Of a stretch of DNA of 32,674 nt, positions 25,028-32,641 are shown piece after piece. The position numbers and the translations under genes were made by a program. The stretch's first letter is position 1, and each line of letters starts with the position of its first letter. The notes below the pieces were generated by a model, which was not told the origin of the DNA, did not search any database, and was given only the letters and a program-made list of their open reading frames with translations. Source of the stretch: Thermodesulfovibrionales bacterium (lineage in GTDB: Bacteria; Nitrospirota; Thermodesulfovibrionia; Thermodesulfovibrionales; Dissulfurispiraceae); assembly GCA_030017995.1 (NCBI GenBank), contig JASEGS010000019.1, positions 1-32,674 on the forward strand. Reading direction: 5' to 3'.

Positions 25028-26013
25028 CAGTTTCTACTGTCTTTGAGAGAGTCGAGAAGGACATCAGGGGTTACGACCGCTGTTCCTATTTCCCCGACAA
25101 CTATTCCTGCTGCATGGTTTGCTATAACTGCTGCTTCTTCAAGCGAAGCGCCTGCAGCATGAGCAAGGGTAATAGCCGCTATCACCGTGTCTCCTGCTCC
25201 TGTAACATCAAAGACCCTTTTCGCAGCAGTAGGAATATGCTTTACAGTGACCTGTTTATTCGTATTTTTTTCAAAAAGGCTCATGCCGTCTTCGCCGCGC
25301 GTAATGAGAACTGATTTGCACGAAAGCCTGCGCATCAATGTCTCCCCTGCCTTTAAAAGACTTTTTTCATCCTTGATTTCCACGCCAGAACCTTGCGATG
25401 CCTCCATAATGTTTGGTGTAATCAAAGAGACATTTTTGTAAAAATGGAAATGTCCCACCTTTGGATCAACTGCCACAAAAGCATTAGCTGGTTTAGCATA
25501 TCGCAAGACAGATTTTATAAGAGCAGAAGATATAACACCCTTCTTATAGTCCGATATTATTACAGCATCATGAGATGCAACTGCTTTTTTAATATAGTTA
25601 AGAAGATTGATTAGACTCCTTCCTTCAAGCCTTTTTTTATCCTCCCTGTCAAACCTGACCACCTGTTGATTGTGTGCAATGACTCTTGTCTTTACAGTGG
25701 TTGGCCGTTTATCTTCGATCAATCCTTCTGTGTTTATGCCCTTTTCCTGCATGATTTCTTTCAAGATCATCCCTGCCGAATCCATTCCTATAAGCCCTGC
25801 AATAGACGCCTGCCCTCCAAGAGCAATTATATTATGAGCCACATTTACCGCTCCTCCTAACAAAAATGACTCATTCATTACCTCCACTATTGGCACAGGC
25901 GCCTCAGGAGATATCCTGTTTACGTTGCCGTAAATATACCTGTCAAGGATAAGATCGCCGATTATCAATATCTTTTTGCTTGCGAATGATTTGACAATAT
26001 TTGCAAAACCCAT
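25027..26013 (-). CDS. rfaE1: D-glycero-beta-D-manno-heptose-7-phosphate kinase (RfaE domain I)
   Basis: A 328-residue ribokinase-fold enzyme that phosphorylates heptose 7-phosphate for the lipopolysaccharide core. It shows the RfaE-specific N-terminus LIIGDLILDRYIYGNVNRISPEAPVP-like stretch (about 14-42), LGGAVNVAHNI for sugar binding and DVTGAGDTVIAAI (about 273-285) as the catalytic signature. The C-terminal nucleotidylyltransferase half of HldE is absent, so that step is a separate protein, the bipartite arrangement. It is divergent from tolQ, with a 99-bp gap between the start codons. Confidence 0.93.
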   Translation of the reverse strand: MGFANIVKSFASKKILIIGDLILDRYIYGNVNRISPEAPVPIVEVMNESFLLGGAVNVAHNIIALGGQASIAGLIGMDSAGMILKEIMQEKGINTEGLIEDKRPTTVKTRVIAHNQQVVRFDREDKKRLEGRSLINLLNYIKKAVASHDAVIISDYKKGVISSALIKSVLRYAKPANAFVAVDPKVGHFHFYKNVSLITPNIMEASQGSGVEIKDEKSLLKAGETLMRRLSCKSVLITRGEDGMSLFEKNTNKQVTVKHIPTAAKRVFDVTGAGDTVIAAITLAHAAGASLEEAAVIANHAAGIVVGEIGTAVVTPDVLLDSLKDSRN

Positions 26014-26055
26014 ACAAAAAAATAACTTACAGTGCGCTGAAAAATCAAATTAAAT

Positions 26056-26083
26056 TTGACTTTTTATCCAGATATTATATAAA
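26056..26083 (+). promoter_or_regulatory. Promoter of the tolQRAB operon
   Basis: TTGACT (26056-26061), 16-nt spacer, TATAAA (26078-26083), about 30 nt before the tolQ ATG. No other promoter is seen through the tightly overlapping operon. Confidence 0.55.
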
Positions 26084-26112
26084 GTTTTATGAATTTAGGA
26101 GGGATAAGGAAT

Positions 26113-26736
26113 ATGGAACATTCAGCCATTCAGTTAATCCTTCAAGCTGGCTATTTAGTAAAAGCAGTTTTTGTCATTCTCCTGTTTTTCTCCATAGTGT
26201 CATGGACAATAATCTTTTACAAATGGCGATATTTTTCAAGAGCGGACAAAGAGACGAATACCTTTTACAGGACATATGAATCTACCCGCGATCCAAAAGA
26301 CCTGATATCTCTGTCCAAGAAATATTCTGTCAGCCCGCTGGCCAACTTATTCAAATCTGTCTATCTCGAAAAGACATACTCAGAACGGGATGAATTGAAA
26401 AGAATGCTAAAGAGATACAGCGCCCTTGAGGCTGCAAAACTGGAAAGGTATCTGAACTTTCTTGCCACAACAGGTTCAACAACTCCATTCATAGGTCTTT
26501 TCGGAACTGTATGGGGGATTATGAACTCCTTCAGAGGTATTGGAGGCGCTGGCTCAGCCTCTTTGGCAGTTGTTGCACCCGGCATTGCAGAGGCGCTGAT
26601 AGCAACAGCTATCGGTCTTGCAGCAGCCATCCCTGCTGTTATTGCATATAACTATTACTTAAGCAGGGCAAATCGCATGATAATTGAAACGGAAGATTTT
26701 GCAGAAGAATTAGTGGATTATATCTTAAGGCATTAG
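26113..26736 (+). CDS. tolQ: TolQ/ExbB-family proton channel subunit
   Basis: A 207-residue inner-membrane stator-type protein with helices at about 10-30 (LVKAVFVILLFFSIVSWTIIF), 115-145 and 160-180. The conserved FIGLFGTVWGIMNSF and GIAEALIATAIGLAAAIPAVIAYN motifs define MotA/TolQ/ExbB. With TolR it converts proton motive force into movement for outer-membrane constriction at division. The start is placed at ATG 26113 because AGGAGG lies upstream; the in-frame ATG at 26089 has none. Confidence 0.95.
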   Translation: MEHSAIQLILQAGYLVKAVFVILLFFSIVSWTIIFYKWRYFSRADKETNTFYRTYESTRDPKDLISLSKKYSVSPLANLFKSVYLEKTYSERDELKRMLKRYSALEAAKLERYLNFLATTGSTTPFIGLFGTVWGIMNSFRGIGGAGSASLAVVAPGIAEALIATAIGLAAAIPAVIAYNYYLSRANRMIIETEDFAEELVDYILRH

Positions 26737-26738
26737 TA

Positions 26739-27146
26739 ATGGCACTGAGACCTGCCAGACATAGGACTGTCCTTTCAGAAATCAATGTAACCCCATTTGT
26801 TGATGTAATGCTGGTGCTGCTTGTTATCTTTATGGTCACAGCTCCTCTTCTCCAACAAGGGGTTGATGTAAACCTCCCGAAGGCAAAGGGAAAGGACCTG
26901 CCCCCTGAAGAAAGAGTCACCATAGTGATTAAAAGAGATGGGATAATATATATGAATGACAACCCTGTATCAATGGCTGAAATGACAAGCAAGCTGTCTG
27001 CAATCAGCAAACTTAACCCAAATGTTTTCTTAAAAGCGGATAGAACTGTTTCATACGGACTTGTTGTGGAGGTTATGGGTGAAATAAAGGAGGCGGGAAT
27101 AGAAAAGCTCGGCATGATAACAGAGCCAAAAGTATCCATGCCATGA
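26739..27146 (+). CDS. tolR: TolR/ExbD-family protein
   Basis: A 135-residue single-helix partner of TolQ. The membrane helix at about 18-40 carries the proton-carrying Asp in VTPFVDVMLVLLVIFMV, and the periplasmic domain has VTIVIKRDGIIYMNDNPV and FLKADRTVSYGLVVEVM. It starts 2 nt after the tolQ stop; its stop overlaps the tolA start (ATGA). Confidence 0.95.
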   Translation: MALRPARHRTVLSEINVTPFVDVMLVLLVIFMVTAPLLQQGVDVNLPKAKGKDLPPEERVTIVIKRDGIIYMNDNPVSMAEMTSKLSAISKLNPNVFLKADRTVSYGLVVEVMGEIKEAGIEKLGMITEPKVSMP

Positions 27147-27805
27147 TGACCTCCGGCTTTTACAAGTTTTTCAGCCTTTCAATTGTTCTGCATCTACTTG
27201 TCTTTGCATCAAGCATAATATTGGTAAGAAACCAAGGACACATGCCCCGTATTCCATATGTGGTATCCATCGTCGATGAACCAATAACCACATCTTCCAA
27301 CAGCGACAACATTGAAAAAGAGATTCCGGATTCTAAAGAGACACGCAAAGAACCTGTTGCTGTAAAGACACAGGACAGATTTAAGAAAAATGAAGAACAC
27401 ATTGTATCAGAACGGATAGCGGCGTTGAAGGCTAAAAAAAAACTGGAGAAAGTAGCAGCAATTAGAAGGACAATAGATGTCAACAGACAAAAAAACGACC
27501 CTTTACATAGTGTCAAAGCTACGCAATCCGGCAGCGAACAGAAAATGTCCGGAGAAAAGGACTATTATTCATTAGTTGAAGGGAAGATAAAGCAAAACTG
27601 GGTATATCCTGAAAGCTTAGATAGAGAACTGGAGACAATAATCACCATAAAGATATCCAAAGACGGGAGCATAACAATAAGGGCAATAGAGAAAAGTTCT
27701 GGCAACCGCCTCTTTGACCGCTCGGTTATAGGCGCTATAGCAAAGGCAGGCCCTTTCCCGCCGCCTCCCAATGAAATGGAGATAGGAGTAAGATTCAGAC
27801 CATGA
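27143..27805 (+). CDS. tolA: TolA-like protein with TonB C-terminal domain
   Basis: A 220-residue periplasm-spanning protein. The N-terminal membrane helix (about 7-28) is followed by a long charged Lys/Glu linker (about 40-135) and a TonB/TolA C-terminal domain from about 142 (YYSLVEGKIKQNWVYPESLD, then ISKDGSITIRAIEKSSGNRLFDRSVIGAI). The linker is shorter than in E. coli TolA. By position between tolR and tolB it links TolQR to TolB-Pal rather than to siderophore receptors. Overlaps of 4 bp with both neighbours imply coupling. Confidence 0.9.
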   Translation: MMTSGFYKFFSLSIVLHLLVFASSIILVRNQGHMPRIPYVVSIVDEPITTSSNSDNIEKEIPDSKETRKEPVAVKTQDRFKKNEEHIVSERIAALKAKKKLEKVAAIRRTIDVNRQKNDPLHSVKATQSGSEQKMSGEKDYYSLVEGKIKQNWVYPESLDRELETIITIKISKDGSITIRAIEKSSGNRLFDRSVIGAIAKAGPFPPPPNEMEIGVRFRP

Positions 27806-29124
27806 AGAAAAACAGAAGTCGGAAGTCGGAAGTCAGAGAAAAGATAACAGAAACCAGAAGCCAGCCCAAACAGAATCTGAGATTGTCTGTGTTCTGTGTT
27901 CTGTGTTCTGTATTCTGTCTTCTGTATTCTGTCCATGCTGAGAAGGTTTATATTGACATCACATCCCCGGGCATCAAGAAATTACCCATAGCCGTCCAGA
28001 ACTTTACAGACGGAAAAGAAATATCTGACATAGTCAAGGACGACCTCACCTTTACAGGCCTTTTTGAGTGCATAGAAGATGCCGCTCAAATAGAGAGTCC
28101 TGAGCAGCCTTTTAATATCAATAACTGGAAAGGCCTCGGCGTAGAACTTGTCGCAAAGGGCAAAGTAAAAAAGGATAAAGACCTGATAGTTACTGTCTTT
28201 ATCTATGATGTATCTGAAGGAAGGGAAATAATGAGAAAGGAATACACTGCAGCAGCAGAACTCCTGAGATCAGTTTCACATTCCATAGCAAATGATATAT
28301 ATAAGATCCTTACAGGGCATCAAGGGATATTCAAAACAAAAATAGCATTTGTAGGAGAGAATGGAGGGAAAAAAGAGATACAGCTAATGGACTTGGATGG
28401 GCACCGCATGTATAGCCTTGGCATAACAGGCGGTATATTGCTTACTCCAAGGTGGTCAACAGATGGCGCCAAACTATTATATTCTGCTGAAAGAACCCGC
28501 ATCTGGGCTGTGTATTTATTTGACTTGAATACCTTGAAGGAGAAAAATGCGTCTATGCTGAAAGGGCTAAATATATCGGGCAACTTTTTCCCCAACAACA
28601 AGGAATTTGTTTTCACAGCCTCAAAAAATGGAAAATCAAACATATATATTTCTGATATTGTCAGCATGAAAAGCAGGGAGTTAATATCCTCACCATGGAT
28701 TGACATATCGCCTTCTGTTTCGCCTGACGGCAATCACGTGTTGTTTGTTTCAAACAGATCAGGAAGCCCTCAGATATACATTGCAGACAAAGACGGAGAA
28801 GGGATTAAAAGACTCACCTTTGACGGTTCATACAATACTTCACCGGTATGGTCCCCAAAAGGAGACAGAATTGCCTTTGTAAGAATGATAGGCGGCAAAA
28901 ACCAAATATTCATAATGAAGCCTGACGGCAGGGATATAACGCAATTGACAAACAGAGGAAGCAACGAAGAACCCTCTTTCTCTCCTGATGGCAGATATAT
29001 AGCCTTCACATCAGACAGGAACGGAACAAAGGGAATATACCTGATGAGGCTTAACGGCGAAGGCCAGACTCTTATAACTCCAAAGGGATTTAAGGCGACC
29101 AGCCCAGGCTGGTCGCCTTTGTAA
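27802..29124 (+). CDS. tolB: TolB beta-propeller protein
   Basis: A 440-residue periplasmic Tol component. After the N-terminus there is an alpha/beta domain (about 50-170, IDITSPGIKKLPIAVQNF) and a six-bladed propeller whose WD-like repeats read SPDGNHVLFVSNRSGSPQIY, SPKGDRIAFVRMIGGKNQIF, SPDGRYIAFTSDRNGTKGIY. Oddly, the first 50 residues including the signal peptide (LRLSVFCVLCSVFCLLYSVHA region) are encoded by a 7-bp-periodic repeat (27813-27931), giving a 7-residue peptide repeat SVFCVLC/SVFCLLY. The last codons form a terminator hairpin. No pal or cpoB follows, so those are elsewhere. Confidence 0.95.
   Translation: MKKNRSRKSEVREKITETRSQPKQNLRLSVFCVLCSVFCLLYSVHAEKVYIDITSPGIKKLPIAVQNFTDGKEISDIVKDDLTFTGLFECIEDAAQIESPEQPFNINNWKGLGVELVAKGKVKKDKDLIVTVFIYDVSEGREIMRKEYTAAAELLRSVSHSIANDIYKILTGHQGIFKTKIAFVGENGGKKEIQLMDLDGHRMYSLGITGGILLTPRWSTDGAKLLYSAERTRIWAVYLFDLNTLKEKNASMLKGLNISGNFFPNNKEFVFTASKNGKSNIYISDIVSMKSRELISSPWIDISPSVSPDGNHVLFVSNRSGSPQIYIADKDGEGIKRLTFDGSYNTSPVWSPKGDRIAFVRMIGGKNQIFIMKPDGRDITQLTNRGSNEEPSFSPDGRYIAFTSDRNGTKGIYLMRLNGEGQTLITPKGFKATSPGWSPL
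27813..27931. repeat. Inverted heptamer array encoding the TolB N-terminus
   Basis: The left arm begins CAGAAGT, CGGAAGT, CGGAAGT (27813-27833) and continues with degenerate CAGAANN units to about 27861. The right arm has six direct TNTTCTG units at 27890-27931, the reverse complement of CAGAANA. The arms can pair as a long imperfect hairpin across the 5' part of the tolB coding region. Confidence 0.8.
29092..29119. terminator. Hairpin within the last codons of tolB, between convergent genes
   Basis: The 13-bp arms AAGGCGACCAGCC (29092-29104) and GGCTGGTCGCCTT (29107-29119) are perfect. The hairpin lies inside tolB, encoding part of its last eleven residues, and ends 2 nt before the TAA. On the plus strand TTT follows, and the minus-strand rhodanese gene converges from the other side, so it could serve both. 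Confidence 0.7.
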
Positions 29125-29131
29125 AAGCCAA

Positions 29132-30454
29132 TTATTCCTGAATCGAAAACGTGCCTGTCTTGTCTATCTTGATTGTCGAATCGAGACACGCAACCTGAAA
29201 ACCATTTTCCTTTAAGAGGTGATATCCCATCTCTGCCCTCAACCCTGTATCGCAATAAAGCACCAGCCTCTTGTCCTTTGGTATTTCCGCAAACCTATCA
29301 GCAAGCTCATCCAGAGGTATATTCTTAGAGCCTTTCACATGACCTGTTGCATATTCATCTGCATCTCTCACATCTATGATTATCACATCAGGCGGAAGAT
29401 TTGCAGCGATCTTTTTAAAGTCTGAAGGCAGCACTGTTCCGGGCTTTGGTTTTGGCACATAAACTATTGCTGTCTTTGCAGGGCCTGAGCTTATTGGATT
29501 TCCAGCAGCCTTCCATGCCTCAAAACTCATAGGCAGAAGTCTTGTTCCTTTATAACCCCAGCTTATCGCCTTTTTTGCGGCATCTTCAGCCCTCTCCCCA
29601 TAAAATACTATCGGGGCCATTTTATGCTGCGGGAACTTGTCCTTCATGCTGTCAAGTTCATTAACCGCAACCGCAACTGCGCCTTTTATATGACCCTTTT
29701 CTACTGCATCCTTTGGACGGGTATCAACAAGCACATGTGGAATATCTTTTTCTATTGCGGTTTTAAGCCATGAAGGAGTTATGTTCGTAGTCTCTGTCTG
29801 TATCCAGTCGGGAAATCCTCCGATATAGACCTTTACATTTGTATAGCCAAGGCTCTTTGCCTTAACAGCAGCAAGCGGGCTTGAACATCCGCCAACACAG
29901 TAAAAGACCATAGTCCTGTCCTTTTCTTTAGGGAGTTTGTCAGTCATTTTCTCAAAGGCTGCTGCCGGTATTACTATCGCCCCCGGGATATGCCCTTCTT
30001 CATATCTCGGCACAGGTCTTGCATCCACGATAACAAGGTCTTTTCTTTCTGCAATGAGCTTTTTAAAATCCTCCTTTGAAAGTTTGTCCTCTGGCTTTAT
30101 TGTCTTGAGAATATCAAACCTTGTAATATTGGTCGCAACCTTTTTGCCTTTCTTCTCCACAAAGTTAATCTGAAATGCCTTCCCCTTGTATTTATTCATA
30201 TCCTCGATGCTGCCCATGTTCTTGACCTTTGTAGAATCATCAAACTTCACTATCTCTTTTGCAACAGCGAGGTCGAGCTGTATAGTCTCTGCCTGATAGG
30301 AGACACTATCAAGGAGCCCCATCAGCACTCCCGGCTCAGGCTTGTGGCAGCCCGCGCACAAAGGATGCAGGGTCGGTTTTGCCTGCTGTCAAAAAGCTGT
30401 CAATGGCAAAAGCAAAAACATCAGAACCAAAGCACTTTTAAAAAATCTTTTCAT
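29132..30454 (-). pseudogene. Exported triple-rhodanese protein with CxxCH motif, interrupted by in-frame TGA
   Basis: A frame of 441 codons. ATG 30454 with AGGAGG 8 nt upstream opens a 21-residue signal peptide (MKRFFKSALVLMFLLLPL...), then TGA at codon 22 (30389-30391), then the same frame continues with QQAKPTLHPLCAGCHKPEPG. CAGCH is a heme c-binding motif, expected only in an exported protein, which supports the upstream signal peptide as the true start. Three rhodanese domains follow: one (about DARPVPRYEEGHIPGA to YCVGGCSS) with active Cys, a middle one (DTRPKDAVEKGHIKGA to VFYGERAED) lacking the Cys, and a third (DVRDADEYATGHVKGS to LYCDTGLR) with Cys. Without readthrough the only start is TTG at 30361 and no export signal remains. 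Sulfur transfer or binding in the periplasm is inferred. Confidence 0.78.
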
Positions 30455-30551
30455 ATTTCATACCTCCTCAATCTTTTTATTTAGTTTAATATATTCTAAA
30501 CTCGTTTTCAATTGAAAGATACATTTCTCCAGATAAACCGACAAGTTTAAT

Positions 30552-30581
30552 TTGACCAGTTACATATTTCTATTTTAGAAT
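30552..30581 (+). promoter_or_regulatory. Putative gspG promoter
   Basis: TTGACC (30552-30557), 18-nt spacer, TAGAAT (30576-30581), 27 nt before the start codon, with a CGGAGGG ribosome-binding site in between. Confidence 0.4.
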
Positions 30582-30608
30582 ATTTTTAGAACTACGGAGG
30601 GATATAAT

Positions 30609-31037
30609 ATGAACCTGTTTAAAATGAAGTTAAAAAACAACAAAGGTTTTACGCTTGTTGAATTGCTTGTAGTTATGGTCATTATAGGGCTTTTGGCAGC
30701 CCTTGTTGCTCCCCGAATCTTTCCTAAATTGGGTAAAGGGAAACAGTCAGCAGCAAAAGCCCAGATTGAATTATTAGGCCAAGCCCTTGATCAGTACAGA
30801 TTGGATACTGGTTTCTATCCAGGCACAGAACACGGACTGAACGCACTAATAGTGAATCCGGGAGTAGAAAAATGGGAGGGACCATATCTCAAAAAAGGCG
30901 TTCCTCTTGATCCATGGGGAAAACCGTATATATATCAAAATCCTGGTTCGCATGGTGAATATGATCTTTTTTCTTATGGAAGAGACGGCAAGCCGGACGG
31001 CGAAGGTGAAGACAAAGATATCGTAAGCTGGGAATAA
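30609..31037 (+). CDS. gspG: Type II secretion major pseudopilin GspG
   Basis: A 142-residue pseudopilin. The prepilin peptidase site NKG/FTLVELLVVMVIIGLLAAL at about 12-32 has Glu5 of the mature protein. The globular domain shows the GspG pattern GQALDQYRLDTGFYPGTEHGLNALI, GPYLKKGVPLDPWGKPYIYQNPG, and DLFSYGRDGKPDGEGEDKDI, whose Asp residues bind calcium. GGAGGG precedes the ATG. No other gsp gene is adjacent, so the rest of the secretion machine must be encoded elsewhere, or this is a solitary pseudopilin. Confidence 0.95.
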   Translation: MNLFKMKLKNNKGFTLVELLVVMVIIGLLAALVAPRIFPKLGKGKQSAAKAQIELLGQALDQYRLDTGFYPGTEHGLNALIVNPGVEKWEGPYLKKGVPLDPWGKPYIYQNPGSHGEYDLFSYGRDGKPDGEGEDKDIVSWE

Positions 31038-31053
31038 GAAGGGGGAGCTTGAA

Positions 31054-31257
31054 ATGCCAATATTTGAATATAAATGCTGCAGTTGCGGTCTGGAGTTTGA
31101 AAAACTCGTTTTTGGCGATCAAAAAACAATTTGTCCCAAATGTGAATCAAGAGATGTTAAAAAGAAACCTTCTGTATTCGGAATGAGCGGCATAAATAAC
31201 CCGACCTCATCAGGCTGCACATCTTGCAGTTCAAGCTCCTGCAGCACATGTAAATAA
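31054..31257 (+). CDS. FmdB-family zinc ribbon protein
   Basis: A 67-residue protein with the FmdB zinc ribbon MPIFEYKCCSCGLEFEKL and CPKCES (CxxC...CxxC, about 8-11 and 29-32). It ends in a Ser/Cys-rich tail (TSCSSSSCSTCK) common in the family. A strong AAGGGGGAG lies upstream, and it is probably cotranscribed with gspG 16 bp away. The function of the family is not established; regulatory roles have been suggested. Confidence 0.92.
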   Translation: MPIFEYKCCSCGLEFEKLVFGDQKTICPKCESRDVKKKPSVFGMSGINNPTSSGCTSCSSSSCSTCK

Positions 31258-31260
31258 GAT

Positions 31261-31686
31261 TTAGAGTTCAGAATACCTGAACGGATTTGCCCTAAGAACA
31301 TTATCCACTTTAAGAGGCCTGCCCTTTAGAACAAATACTGCCATGCCTCTCTCCTCTGTGGTTTGCTCTCCTTTTTTCCACTTCCCTTTCCATGAAACAT
31401 TCAAATAAATAGCATTTTTATCTATTTCCATAAAAACATGGCTGAAAGATAGTTCAGCTGAATCAAAGCTTTTCATTGCACTGCTGATCGTTCTAAACCC
31501 CTCTTTTGTTGAGTTTCTTTCTATAGCAATCAAATCCTTCTTGATATAGGCATTTCTTATTGTCTCGACAAGTTCGAATGCCTCTGTTGCTATTATTGAG
31601 TCTTCTGATACTTTTTTTACTTCCTTTTTTCCGCATGAAGGCACGAATACCAAAATCGCAATCACTAAAATAAAAAGTCTTTTCAT
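31261..31686 (-). CDS. Small putative lipoprotein
   Basis: A 141-residue exported protein. The start at 31686 is chosen because GGAGG lies upstream and it opens a lipoprotein signal peptide with lipobox FVPSC (Cys at about 18); the longer frame to 31773 adds an untypical leader. After the Cys is a Lys/Glu linker and a domain of about 105 residues (AFELVETIRNAYIKKDLIAIERN, then AIYLNVSWKGKW) reminiscent of NTF2-like folds, but I do not recognise a family. Its end lies 3 bp from the fmdB stop, convergent. Confidence 0.8.
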   Translation of the reverse strand: MKRLFILVIAILVFVPSCGKKEVKKVSEDSIIATEAFELVETIRNAYIKKDLIAIERNSTKEGFRTISSAMKSFDSAELSFSHVFMEIDKNAIYLNVSWKGKWKKGEQTTEERGMAVFVLKGRPLKVDNVLRANPFRYSEL

Positions 31687-31767
31687 ACAAGACCTCCGCA
31701 TCTCGTTTATAAAACTGCTCTGAATTATATCCCATTTACCTTCCTTTATTAAAGTGCTAAATACTGT

Positions 31768-31773
31768 TATCAT
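31768..31773 (+). promoter_or_regulatory. Extended -10 box before smpB
   Basis: TG-T-TATCAT (31765-31773) ends 7 nt before the ATG at 31781. No Shine-Dalgarno is present. It is identical to the box before hisA. Confidence 0.45.
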
Positions 31774-31780
31774 AATGATT

Positions 31781-32224
31781 ATGAAAATAGTGTGCCAGAA
31801 TAGAAAGGCTTATCATGACTATAGCATTGAAGAGACCCTTGAAGCAGGCATCCAGCTTCTTGGCACAGAGGTCAAATCTTTACGTGACGGCAAAGCAAAT
31901 CTGAAAGATAGTTATGTAATAATAAAAAGTTCCGAGGTTTTTCTCCTTAACTGCCACATAAGCCCCTACACGCATGGGAACATCATGAACCATGACCCTC
32001 TCAGAACAAGAAAACTCCTTATTCACAGAAAAGAGATCGAAAGATTAAGAGGCAAAATGCAGCAAAAAGGTTATGCCCTGATACCGCTCAAAATCTATTT
32101 CAAAGGGCCTTATGCAAAGGTCGAGATAGGACTTGCGAAAGGGAAAAGACAATATGAAAAGAGGGAAACAATAAAGGAGAGGGAAGCGAAAAGGGCGATC
32201 GAAAAAGCAATGAAGAGCCGATGA
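31781..32224 (+). CDS. smpB: SsrA-binding protein SmpB
   Basis: A 147-residue tmRNA partner that brings the tmRNA into stalled ribosomes. The OB-fold begins [32 protein letters not shown], with the conserved [11 protein letters not shown], and HISPYTHGN motifs, and [17 protein letters not shown] forms the C-terminal tail that enters the mRNA channel. The start at 31781 matches the usual [10 protein letters not shown] beginning; ATG at 31775 and GTG at 31754 are in-frame alternatives. The tmRNA gene itself starts 28 bp downstream. Confidence 0.95.
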   Translation: MKIVCQNRKAYHDYSIEETLEAGIQLLGTEVKSLRDGKANLKDSYVIIKSSEVFLLNCHISPYTHGNIMNHDPLRTRKLLIHRKEIERLRGKMQQKGYALIPLKIYFKGPYAKVEIGLAKGKRQYEKRETIKEREAKRAIEKAMKSR

Positions 32225-32227
32225 TTA

Positions 32228-32236
32228 TGTTATAAT
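32228..32236 (+). promoter_or_regulatory. Extended -10 of ssrA
   Basis: TG-T-TATAAT (32228-32236) lies between smpB and the tmRNA, about 16 nt before the mature 5' end, implying a short leader removed by RNase P. Confidence 0.5.
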
Positions 32237-32252
32237 AAACTATACCTTCATC

Positions 32253-32597
32253 GGGGGCGATAGGGCTCGACGGGGGTTATGAGGCTCAAGTGGCATGCGG
32301 TGGTTCCATCACCACCTAAAAAGATGGAAAACACACAAACGCCAACAACGAACTGGCACTTGCTGCTTAATTAAAAGCAGCACGCTTCTGCAAAGTTGTC
32401 TGTGCTTTGCAGACAGCGTCAAACAGCAGGCTGCCGTCAGGCGACTTCCTTAAACCTGACGAAAGCACCAAGGGATAGGTTATCAGCAAGCCAGCCTGTC
32501 GGCGCTCTGATAATCGAACCTTAATAGGCAGGATAAGCATGTAGAGGCTTGAGAGTAGTGCTTTCGGACGCGGGTTCGATTCCCGCCGCCTCCACCA
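32253..32597 (+). ncRNA. ssrA: tmRNA (ssrA)
   Basis: 345 nt. The 5' end GGGGGCG (32253-32259) pairs with CGCCTCC before A and the encoded CCA (32595-32597), forming the alanine tRNA-like acceptor. The T-arm GGGTTCGATTCCC lies close to the 3' end. The tag frame starts with the resume codon GCC at 32341 and encodes ANNELALAA before TAA (32368-32370); the C-terminal LAA is the protease signal. Pseudoknot stems (for example around GCAGACAGC and CTTAAACCTGACG) follow. The adjacent smpB confirms the call. Standard one-piece tmRNA. Confidence 0.96.
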
Positions 32598-32628
32598 AAG
32601 TTTATTTACAGCGTGATTTGCCTCGCTC

Positions 32629-32641
32629 GGGGCTTCGCCCC
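32629..32641. other. Small hairpin downstream of ssrA
   Basis: GGGGC-TTC-GCCCC, 31 nt after the tmRNA, in a GC-rich stretch with CTCG and TTCGG repeats. It might be a weak terminator, but there is no T-run and the window ends here. Confidence 0.3.

Noticed and set aside
26639-27139. 166-codon minus-strand frame opposite tolR
   Set aside because: Antisense to the conserved TolR sequence, with low-complexity Ser/Thr composition typical of shadow frames.
27565-27936. 123-codon minus-strand frame starting MDRIQKTEYRTQNTEHR
   Set aside because: Its first part is the complement of the heptamer array and the rest is antisense to tolA; such IQKTEYRTQNTE peptides are repeat artefacts.
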